Below are positions 1-6,151 of a stretch of DNA of 8,744 bases, in pieces. Location: contig JAJYAW010000096.1 of the NCBI GenBank assembly GCA_021779335.1, positions 1 to 8,744 on the forward strand, given 5' to 3'. Made by a program: the position numbers and the translations under genes. This DNA comes from Myxococcales bacterium. Its GTDB lineage: Bacteria; Myxococcota; Myxococcia; Myxococcales; Anaeromyxobacteraceae. The notes beneath the pieces were generated by a model. The model saw only the letters and a list, made by a program, of their open reading frames with translations, was not told the DNA's origin and did not search any database. The first letter of the stretch is position 1. Every line of letters begins with the position of its first letter.

Positions 1-846
1 GCAGGCCGCCCAGAAGGCGCCCGCGCCGGCGTCGTCGAGCGCGTCGCAGCGGAGCCCGAGCCGCGCCCCGAGCGCCAGGCAGCGCTCCGACTGCTGGCGC
101 ACGCCGGGGCCGAACCCCTCGAAGCGCAGGCCGAGCCGGAGGCCGGCCGGCCCGGCCAGGAGGGTCGCGCTGGTGGGCTCCACCTGCGCCTCGCGCAGCC
201 CGGTCACGACGTCCCGCGCCTGGGCCGCGCTGGGCCCCTCCACGGCCACGGTGGCGCTGGCCTCCGGGAGCGGGTGGAGCCGGAAGGTGGCCGAGGTGAT
301 GAGCCCGAGCGTGCCGAGCGAGCCCACGAAGAGGCGCGGCAGGTCGAAGCCGGCCACGTTCTTCACCACCTTGCCGCCGCCGCGCGCCGCCACCCCGTCG
401 GCCCGGACGATGGCGATGCCGACGATGAGATCGCGGGCCGTGCCGTAGCGCGTGCGGCGGGGGCCGTAGGCGTTGGCGGCCACCACGCCGCCCACGGTGG
501 CCTGCTCGGCGCCCGGCGGATCCAGCGCCAGCCGCTGGCCGTGCGCCGCCAGCGTGCGCTGCAGCGCGGCCAGCGGGAGGCCGGCCTCGACCACCACGAT
601 CTGATCGGCGGGCGAGTGCTCCACCACCCGGTCGAGCCGGCCGGTGCGCAGGAGCACGTCGAGCCCGGTGGGCGGCGCGCCCACCCCGAGGTCGGTGCCG
701 CCGCCGACGAAGGCGACGCGCAGCCGGTCGCGGGCGCAGGCCCGCATGGCCTCGGCCGCCTCCTCCGCCGTGGCGGGCTCCAGCACCGAGCGGGGGGCCA
801 CGCCCAGGATGGCCTCCTCGGGCCGCGCCGGTCGCGGGGCGATCAC
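1..846 (-). CDS. glcE: Glycolate oxidase subunit GlcE (FAD-binding), 3' end cut by window
   Basis: Reading the minus strand from a GTG at 846 gives 282 codons with no stop, running off the window at position 1. GlcE is the second flavin-domain subunit of the membrane-associated glycolate oxidase GlcDEF, which oxidises glycolate to glyoxylate. The PCMH-type FAD-binding fold is evident: VGGGTDLGVG at residues 47-56, a GGVVAAN segment near 119-125 followed by GPRRTRYG, then KNVAGFDLPRLFVGSLGTLG near 162-181, which is typical of GlcE. E. coli GlcE is about 350 residues, so roughly 70 C-terminal residues should lie outside. The GTG start is supported by a GGAG (852-855) 5 nt upstream and by its GTGA overlap with the glcD stop, which implies translational coupling. 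A stand-alone FAD oxidase subunit is the only serious alternative. Pairing with GlcD makes GlcE the better reading. Confidence 0.9.
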   Translation of the reverse strand, partial: MIAPRPARPEEAILGVAPRSVLEPATAEEAAEAMRACARDRLRVAFVGGGTDLGVGAPPTGLDVLLRTGRLDRVVEHSPADQIVVVEAGLPLAALQRTLAAHGQRLALDPPGAEQATVGGVVAANAYGPRRTRYGTARDLIVGIAIVRADGVAARGGGKVVKNVAGFDLPRLFVGSLGTLGLITSATFRLHPLPEASATVAVEGPSAAQARDVVTGLREAQVEPTSATLLAGPAGLRLGLRFEGFGPGVRQQSERCLALGARLGLRCDALDDAGAGAFWAAC

Positions 847-2315
847 CAGCGCTCCGCGAGCCCGGCCGCCTCGGCCGGGTGAGGACGGTAGGGGCCGGGC
901 CGCTCGCCGCAGAGGCGCGGCGTGGGGAAGACCTTGTCGGGGTTGAAGCGGGCGGCGTCGTCGAAGGCGCAGCGCACCAGCGCCATCGTCTCCAGGTCCG
1001 CCGGCGCGAACATGTCGGCCATGTAGGCCGCCTTCTCGGCCCCCACCCCGTGCTCGCCGGTGATGGAGCCGCCCAGCCGCACGCAGAGCCGGAGGATGTC
1101 GCCGCCCAGCCGCGAGGCCCGCTCCTCCTGGCCCGCCACGCGGGCGTCGTACAGCACGAGCGGGTGGAGGTTGCCGTCGCCGGCGTGGAAGACGTTGGCC
1201 ACGCGCAGGCCGGCCGCGGCGGCCAGCCGCCCGATCTCGCGCAGCACGTTGGCGATCTCGGAGCGGGGGATGACGCCGTCCTCCACCATGTAGTTGGGGC
1301 TGATGCGCCCCACCGCGGCGAAGGCGCTCTTGCGCCCCTTCCACATGAGCTGCCGCTCGTCCTCGTCCCTCGGCACGCTCACCTCGATGGCCCCGACCTG
1401 CCGGGCGATCTCGATGGCGCGCGCCGCGGTGTGCTCGACCTCGGCCACCGGGCCGTCCACGTCCATGAGCAGGATCGAGCCCACCTCCGGCCAGTCGAGC
1501 CCGGTGGCGGCCTTGGCCGCCTGGATGGCCAGGGTGTCCATCATCTCGATGGCGGCGGGGAGGATGCCGGCGGCGATGATGCCCGAGACCGCGTGGCCGG
1601 CCTCGTCGGAGGAGGGGAAGGTGGCCAGGAAGGTGCGGGTGGCCTCCGGCCTGCGGAGGAGCTTCAGCGTGACCTCGGTGACGATGCCCAGCATCCCCTC
1701 GCTGCCCACCAGCGCGGCCAGGAGGTCGTAGCCCGGGCCGTCCGGCGCCGGGCCGCCCAGGTCCACCACCTCGCCGCCGTCGAGCACGACGCGCGCGCCG
1801 AGGACGTGGTTCACCGTGAAGCCGTACTTGAGGCAGTGGGCCCCGCCCGAGTTCTCGGCGACGTTGCCGCCGATGGAGCAGATGGACTGCGAGGAGGGGT
1901 CCGGCGCGTAGTACCAGCCGCGCCCCTGCACGGCGCGGGTCACGTCCAGGTTGATGACGCCCGGCTCCACCCGCACCCAGCCGTCCTCCAGGTCCACCTC
2001 GAGGACCCGGCGCATCCGGGACAGGGCCACCACCACGGCGCCCGGGGTGGGGCGGGCGCCGCCGGAGAGGCCCGTCCCCGAGCCGCGCGGCACGAGCGCC
2101 ACGCCGGCCTCCCGCGCCAGCCGGACCACCGCGGCCACCTCCTCGGTGGTGGCCGGCAGCACCACCAGCCTGGGCCGGACGCGGCCGTGGGAGAGCCCGT
2201 CGCACTCGTAGACCGAGAGGCCCGCCGCGTCCGAGATGCAGTGGGCCTCGCCCACCACGGCGGCGAAGCGCCCGGCGAGCTCCCTGGTCTCGGCGTCCGC
2301 GTGCGGCTCCCCCAT
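843..2315 (-). CDS. glcD: Glycolate oxidase subunit GlcD (FAD-linked)
   Basis: This 490-residue protein matches the length of E. coli GlcD (about 499). It is the catalytic flavoprotein subunit that oxidises glycolate to glyoxylate, or D-lactate to pyruvate in relatives. Visible motifs are the FAD pyrophosphate-binding PRGSGTGLSGG (residues 76-86), SIGGNVAENSGGAHCLKYG (147-165), GSEGMLGIVTEVTLKL (204-219), and in the C-terminal FAD-oxidase domain FHAGDGNLHP (376-385), GSITGEHGVG (416-425) and NPDKVFP (458-464). These are hallmarks of the GlcD/D-lactate dehydrogenase family. The ATG at 2315 has an AGGAG (2323-2327) 7 nt upstream. The gene lies 45 bp after the aminotransferase and overlaps glcE by 4 bp, so it sits in the middle of an operon. 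A D-lactate or D-2-hydroxyacid dehydrogenase cannot be excluded from sequence alone, but the adjacent glcE and the two glyoxylate-consuming enzymes favour glycolate oxidase. Confidence 0.93.
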   Translation of the reverse strand: MGEPHADAETRELAGRFAAVVGEAHCISDAAGLSVYECDGLSHGRVRPRLVVLPATTEEVAAVVRLAREAGVALVPRGSGTGLSGGARPTPGAVVVALSRMRRVLEVDLEDGWVRVEPGVINLDVTRAVQGRGWYYAPDPSSQSICSIGGNVAENSGGAHCLKYGFTVNHVLGARVVLDGGEVVDLGGPAPDGPGYDLLAALVGSEGMLGIVTEVTLKLLRRPEATRTFLATFPSSDEAGHAVSGIIAAGILPAAIEMMDTLAIQAAKAATGLDWPEVGSILLMDVDGPVAEVEHTAARAIEIARQVGAIEVSVPRDEDERQLMWKGRKSAFAAVGRISPNYMVEDGVIPRSEIANVLREIGRLAAAAGLRVANVFHAGDGNLHPLVLYDARVAGQEERASRLGGDILRLCVRLGGSITGEHGVGAEKAAYMADMFAPADLETMALVRCAFDDAARFNPDKVFPTPRLCGERPGPYRPHPAEAAGLAERW

Positions 2316-2360
2316 GCCAAGGCTCCTGGCGGGCCGGCGGGCCCGCGGTCGTGCGTGGCC

Positions 2361-3548
2361 CTACGAGGCGTAGACCTCCAGCGCGGCGGCCACCGCGGCG
2401 CCGGGCCGCTGCACCCGGCCGGCGCGCTTCAGCAGGACCTCCAGGGCGGCCAGCACCGCCACCACGTGGTCCTGCCGCGACGACTCGCCCATCAGGCCGA
2501 TGCGCCACACCTTGCCGGCCAGCGGCCCGAGGCCGCCGCCGATCTCGATGTCGAAGTCGAGCAGGAGCGCCTTGCGGACGGCCGCCTCGTCCACGCCCGG
2601 GGGCGCGGTGACGCAGTTGAGCGAGGGCAGCCGGTGCCCCTCGCTCGCGTTGGGCGTGCAGCCCAGCGCGGCCAGGCCGGCCATGAGCGCCTGGCTGTGG
2701 CGCCGGTGGCGGGCGAAGCGCGCCTCCAGCCCCTCCTCCAGCACGATGCGGAGCGCCTCGCGCAGCGCGTAGACCATGGTGATGGGGGCGGTGTGGTGGT
2801 AGGCGCGCTTCCCGTCGGCCCAGTAGTCCGCGATCATCCCGAGGTCGAGGTACCAGCTCGGGCACTTGCCCTGGCGCGCCTTGATCACCTCGAGCGCGCG
2901 GGGCGAGAGGGTGAGCGGCGACAGGCCGGGCGGCGCGGAGAGGCACTTCTGCGTGCCGGAGTACACGACGTCGGCGCCCCAGGCGTCGACGGTGACCGGC
3001 ACGCCGCCCAGCGAGGTGACCGTGTCGACCACCAGCAGCGCGCCGTGGTCGTGGCAGAGCTGGCCGAGCCCCTCCAGCGGCTGCTGGGCGCCGGTGGAGG
3101 TCTCGGCGTGGACCAGCGCCACCGCCTTCACCTTGCCGGCCTTCTTCAGCGCCTCCTCGATGGCCGCCTTGGGGAAGACCTGGCCCCACGGGACCTCGAG
3201 CTTCACCAGGCGGCCGCCGCAGCGGCCCACGATCTCCGCCATGCGCGCGCCGAAGACGCCGGCCACGCCCACGATGACCGTGTCGCCCGGCTCGATGACG
3301 TTGACGAGGGACGCCTCCATGCCGGCCGATCCGGTGCCGGAGATGGCGATGGTGAACGGGTTCTGCGTCTGGAAGACCTGGCGCAGCATGGCCTGCACCT
3401 CGTTCATGATGACGAGGAAGGCCGGGTCGAGGTGGCCGACGAGCGGGGTGGCCATGGCGCGCAGGACGCGCGGGCTCACCATGCTGGGGCCGGGGCCGAG
3501 CAGGAGGCGCTGCGGCGGGTCGAGCTCGGCGGGGATGGGCGAGGTCAT
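2361..3548 (-). CDS. Class V aminotransferase, alanine(serine)-glyoxylate aminotransferase type
   Basis: This is a 395-residue PLP-dependent fold-type I, class V aminotransferase. It probably transaminates glyoxylate to glycine with alanine or serine as amino donor. The sequence resembles mammalian peroxisomal alanine-glyoxylate aminotransferase. It has SGTGSAGMEASLVN near 70-83 (phosphate pocket), an ETSTG loop at 149-153, VVDTVTSLGG at 173-182 with D175 expected to hold the pyridine nitrogen, SGTQKCLSAPPG at 197-208 with Schiff-base lysine K201, YHHTAPI at 250-256, and DIEIGGGLGP at 333-342 followed by VWRIGLMG, where R349 should bind the substrate carboxylate. The ATG at 3548 is chosen because a GGAG (3556-3559) lies 7 nt upstream and the first residues fit the family. 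An in-frame ATG at 3599 lacks that support. The gene lies between malate synthase and glcD, matching a glyoxylate-consuming role. Serine-glyoxylate and serine-pyruvate activities are alternatives the sequence does not separate. Confidence 0.92.
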   Translation of the reverse strand: MTSPIPAELDPPQRLLLGPGPSMVSPRVLRAMATPLVGHLDPAFLVIMNEVQAMLRQVFQTQNPFTIAISGTGSAGMEASLVNVIEPGDTVIVGVAGVFGARMAEIVGRCGGRLVKLEVPWGQVFPKAAIEEALKKAGKVKAVALVHAETSTGAQQPLEGLGQLCHDHGALLVVDTVTSLGGVPVTVDAWGADVVYSGTQKCLSAPPGLSPLTLSPRALEVIKARQGKCPSWYLDLGMIADYWADGKRAYHHTAPITMVYALREALRIVLEEGLEARFARHRRHSQALMAGLAALGCTPNASEGHRLPSLNCVTAPPGVDEAAVRKALLLDFDIEIGGGLGPLAGKVWRIGLMGESSRQDHVVAVLAALEVLLKRAGRVQRPGAAVAAALEVYAS

Positions 3549-3555
3549 GTGAGGT

Positions 3556-3559
3556 CTCC
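3556..3559 (-). promoter_or_regulatory. Ribosome binding site of the aminotransferase
   Basis: GGAG on the minus strand lies 7 nt before the ATG at 3548. It decides that start over the in-frame ATG at 3599, which would add 17 atypical residues. Confidence 0.7.
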
Positions 3560-3611
3560 GAGGTGATCGCTCGAGGGTGGTCCGGGAGAGCGGCAGCATA
3601 GCCCGGGGGGC

Positions 3612-3636
3612 GGCGGGTGGTGGGCCTCCACCCGCC
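3612..3636 (-). terminator. Hairpin directly after the malate synthase stop (attenuator, processing site or partial terminator)
   Basis: GGCGGGTGG (3612-3620) and CCACCCGCC (3628-3636) are perfect 9-bp complementary arms around a 7-nt loop. The hairpin begins 1 nt after the malate synthase TGA in the direction of transcription. No U-tract follows; the downstream bases are C/G-rich. It is therefore not a textbook intrinsic terminator. It could set the relative amounts of malate synthase and the downstream aminotransferase-glcD-glcE message by partial termination or by protecting a 3' end. The structure is seen directly and the role is inferred. Confidence 0.55.
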
Positions 3637-3637
3637 C

Positions 3638-5968
3638 TCAGCCCTGGACGGGGCCCTCGAAGACGTCGTGCACGTAGTCGTGGGCGGCCAGCACCGACGG
3701 GGGCATGGCGCCGGCGCCGACGCGCCGCGCCACCTCGGCGCGGTCGAGGTCGAAGATGGCGGTGAGCAGCGGCTCCCGCTCCGCCGCGGCGGCCTGGCCG
3801 ATGACGAAGAGGACGCGGGCGCTGTGCTGGATGTAGCGGGGCGAGAGGAGCTGGCGCCGCAGCAGGGCCATGATGACCCCGGCCTTGGAGCGGTCGAAGC
3901 GGGCCGGCTCGCCGCGCCGGTCCTGCTCGGCGAAGAAGGCGGCCGTCCACTCGTCGTGGGCCTGGAAGACCTGCTGGAAGAGCGCCGCGTCGAAGCGGGT
4001 GCCGGCCTTCACCGCCGCGCCCGGGGCGCCCAGCACCACGCCGTCCTCGGTGAGGACCTGGCGCTGCAGCCGCCCGTCGCGGGTGACGGGGGCCTGGTGG
4101 CGCAGCAGCGCCCAGAGCCAGGACACGTTGATCCGGTAGGTGGCCAGGTCGTTCATGAAGCGGAGCTTCAGCTCGTAGTCGTCGATGGCGGCGGCGAAGT
4201 TGCCGTTCAGGATCTGGAAGCCGTAGTTGGCCGCCATGTAGAAGGCGTGCTGGACGTGCTCGATGGTGACGTCCCCGCGCGGCACGCCGTAGATGGCGCT
4301 CCACCGCTCGGGCGAGAGGAGCTTCTCGGGCGCGTCGAGCGAGGCCGGCTCCAGCACCTGCGGCGTGATGCGCCCCGCGGCGTCGAGGAGCCCGCGGGAC
4401 TGGAGCAGCGCCCGCTCGGCGGCGGAGAGGCCGCTCGCCACCGTGGGCACGGCCTGGCCCTTCACGTCCACCGTCTGCAGCGGCGCCTCCACCATGGCCT
4501 GCAGCGCGCCGAGCCCGGCCTGGAGCGGCCCGTTGCCGGCGGCCACGTAGTCGGTCTCCGGGCTGGCCACCCAGCTCTGCCGGTAGGCGTCGTGGAGCGT
4601 CCCCTGGACGCGGCCGGCCAGGATGTCGGCCAGGGTGGGCGCGGCGCCCGGCGGGAGCGGCGCCTTCGGCACGAACATCAGGCCGATGAGCCGCTCGCGC
4701 AGCTTGTCGACCACCATGGCGCGCAGCGCCAGCGGGTTGTAGCGGGCGCGGCCGTAGGGGTCGCCCGCCTGGTAGATCATGACCGCGGCCATCCCGCCGA
4801 TGGGCGCGGCGTTGGCGAGCTGCCCGTCCTTCATGCCGGCCATGAGCATGAGCAGCGCGTTCCAGCGCTGGTAGGCGATCATGTTGGGGGTGGCCATGCC
4901 GATGGTCTGCGGATCCGGGAAGGTGCCGGCCGGGTCGTCCTTCCACATCTCGATGAGGCTGCCGAGGTAGTCCCAGCGCCCCACGTTGGTGCCGAGCAGC
5001 CGGCGCCGCAGCGCCCAGGCGATGGCGGGCAGCTGCCGGCCGGCGTTGCCCTCCTCGTAGAGCATCTTGATCTTGATGGTCCCGGCGGCGAGCCCCATGC
5101 GCGCCTCCAGCCCCGAGAGGAGCCGCTCCACGACGAGCGCCTCGCGCGGCGTCTGCAGCTTGGGGATGTAGAAGTAGACGCCGCTCCCGGCGCGCGCCAG
5201 CGCGTCGTGGTTGCAGAGCGCCCAGAGCGTGGTGACCACCACCAGCCCCGGGGCCGGCCGCCCGTCCACCGTGACGTGGTCGTAGCGGAGGTGGAGGCTG
5301 GGCGGCCGCGCCAGGCGGGTGGGCCACCTCGCCGCCGGCTTGTCGATGCGGTACTGCCGGACCTTGCCCTTCTTGGAGACCTCGTACGGGCGGCCGTCCC
5401 AGCGCCCCTCGAAGATCTCCCTGGCGTTCTGGAGCGCGGCGTAGATGCCCACCGGCGCGCCGGCCGGCGACCCCTCCGGCGTGAAGTGGGACGGCGAGGC
5501 GTCCTCGAAGTCCGGCATGTTCATGGGGGCCGGGCTGTTGAGCGCGTTCATGGCCATGTCGAGCGGGGACCAGGGCCCGGTCAGCTCCAGGCCGGGGTTC
5601 CTCGACGGGTGGACGTGGGCCGGGATGGGCACCTCGTCGTTGAGGCGCCAGCGCCAGGCGGTCTCCCGGCCGAGGAAGTTGTCGACCAGCCCCTGCACGA
5701 TCTGCCGGAACGTCCAGGGGCGGCCGGTCACCGCGTCGTCGAACGGCTGGTCCCAGGCCGGCCAGGCGTAGCGGCGGGAGACCGGCTCCGGCGACTGGAG
5801 CAGGGCGCGGCGCGCGCCGAGCACGGCCGCGATCTCCGGGTCGAGCTGGCGCGTCAGCTCGGCGATGGTGGCCTCGACGTCCACCTCCCGCCCGTTGACG
5901 CGCTTCGCGCCGAACAGCTCGGGGAACTGACGCAGGACGTCGTCGCGGACCTTGGCGGAGCCACTCAT
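3638..5968 (-). CDS. Malate synthase, unusually long and divergent form
   Basis: This 776-residue enzyme should condense glyoxylate with acetyl-CoA to give malate. It aligns by eye with malate synthase A in order: NALNSPAPMNMPDFEDASPS (141-160), RPPSLHL (221-227, with the expected catalytic arginine R221), GVYFYIPKL (263-271), GTIKIKMLYEE (296-306, with the metal-ligand glutamate region), GTNVGRWDY (326-334, with D333), PIGGMAA (389-395), SWVASP (465-470) and MNDLATYRI (605-613), where D607 occupies the catalytic-base position of the usual MEDAAT motif. It is far longer than form A (about 530) and longer than form G (about 720). By spacing, I estimate extra material at the N terminus (about 50 residues), before the C-terminal domain (about 90, near 475-563) and at the C terminus (about 80). 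The ATG at 5968 has GGGAG 7 nt upstream. An in-frame ATG at 6025 would add 19 low-complexity residues. It is the first gene of the minus-strand operon. Confidence 0.87.
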   Translation of the reverse strand: MSGSAKVRDDVLRQFPELFGAKRVNGREVDVEATIAELTRQLDPEIAAVLGARRALLQSPEPVSRRYAWPAWDQPFDDAVTGRPWTFRQIVQGLVDNFLGRETAWRWRLNDEVPIPAHVHPSRNPGLELTGPWSPLDMAMNALNSPAPMNMPDFEDASPSHFTPEGSPAGAPVGIYAALQNAREIFEGRWDGRPYEVSKKGKVRQYRIDKPAARWPTRLARPPSLHLRYDHVTVDGRPAPGLVVVTTLWALCNHDALARAGSGVYFYIPKLQTPREALVVERLLSGLEARMGLAAGTIKIKMLYEEGNAGRQLPAIAWALRRRLLGTNVGRWDYLGSLIEMWKDDPAGTFPDPQTIGMATPNMIAYQRWNALLMLMAGMKDGQLANAAPIGGMAAVMIYQAGDPYGRARYNPLALRAMVVDKLRERLIGLMFVPKAPLPPGAAPTLADILAGRVQGTLHDAYRQSWVASPETDYVAAGNGPLQAGLGALQAMVEAPLQTVDVKGQAVPTVASGLSAAERALLQSRGLLDAAGRITPQVLEPASLDAPEKLLSPERWSAIYGVPRGDVTIEHVQHAFYMAANYGFQILNGNFAAAIDDYELKLRFMNDLATYRINVSWLWALLRHQAPVTRDGRLQRQVLTEDGVVLGAPGAAVKAGTRFDAALFQQVFQAHDEWTAAFFAEQDRRGEPARFDRSKAGVIMALLRRQLLSPRYIQHSARVLFVIGQAAAAEREPLLTAIFDLDRAEVARRVGAGAMPPSVLAAHDYVHDVFEGPVQG

Positions 5969-5975
5969 ATGGGTT

Positions 5976-5980
5976 CTCCC
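5976..5980 (-). promoter_or_regulatory. Ribosome binding site of malate synthase
   Basis: GGGAG on the minus strand lies 7 nt before the ATG at 5968. It supports that start rather than the upstream in-frame ATG at 6025. Confidence 0.7.
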
Positions 5981-6140
5981 GGAGGGAGGAGGGTCGTGGT
6001 GCGGGTGCCACCGCAGTCTGCGCACCCTGAGGGGTTTCGTCCAGCGCCCACTTGAATTGGGTCACGCAAAGTGACGAGGATGACGGACCGTCGCACCTCA
6101 GGGAGTCGGTTCGCCTGGCCGCACATCCACTCGCCGTCGC

Positions 6141-6145
6141 GGGAG
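6141..6145 (+). promoter_or_regulatory. Ribosome binding site of the permease
   Basis: GGGAG lies 6 nt before the ATG at 6152. It decides this start over the in-frame GTG at 6071 and ATG at 6080. Those would add 24-27 polar residues ahead of the usual family N terminus. Confidence 0.75.
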
Positions 6146-6151
6146 AGTTGC

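Larger units (their letters stand above)
5969..6151. promoter_or_regulatory. Divergent promoter/operator region between malate synthase and the permease
   Basis: These 183 bp separate two divergently transcribed genes and must carry at least the permease and malate synthase promoters. No convincing -35/-10 pair stands out on either strand. The region holds short dyads: GGTG-C-CACC at 6004-6012, CGCAG-T-CTGCG at 6012-6022, GTCAC-GCAAA-GTGAC at 6061-6075 and GACGG-A-CCGTC at 6082-6092. These are candidate operator half-sites for a local regulator, but short dyads arise easily in GC-rich DNA. The AT-richest patch, CTTGAATTGGGTCACGCAAA (6051-6070), is the most plausible core promoter or binding area. 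No regulator gene is in the window. Confidence 0.6.

Noticed and set aside
2331..2346. GGGCC-GGCG-GGCCC hairpin between the aminotransferase and glcD
   Set aside because: The stem is only 5 bp, with no T-tract, in very GC-rich DNA. This is within chance expectation.
879..3566. 895-codon open frame on the plus strand across glcD and the aminotransferase
   Set aside because: Composition is rich in Arg, His, Gly and Ala with no domain motifs. It is the antisense shadow of two well-supported minus-strand genes in high-GC DNA.
5994..6009. Possible sigma-54 promoter on the minus strand (TGGCAC near 6004-6009)
   Set aside because: The -24-like TGGCAC is present, but the GC of the -12 element is missing at the required spacing.
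3617..6055. 812-codon plus-strand open frame opposite malate synthase
   Set aside because: It lacks recognisable motifs and has a biased composition, while the minus strand carries clear malate synthase motifs.
3549..6065. Upstream extension of the aminotransferase frame, making a 1234-residue fusion
   Set aside because: The upstream part is an out-of-frame reading of malate synthase with Arg/Ala/Pro-rich sequence. The aminotransferase has its own ribosome binding site and start at 3548.
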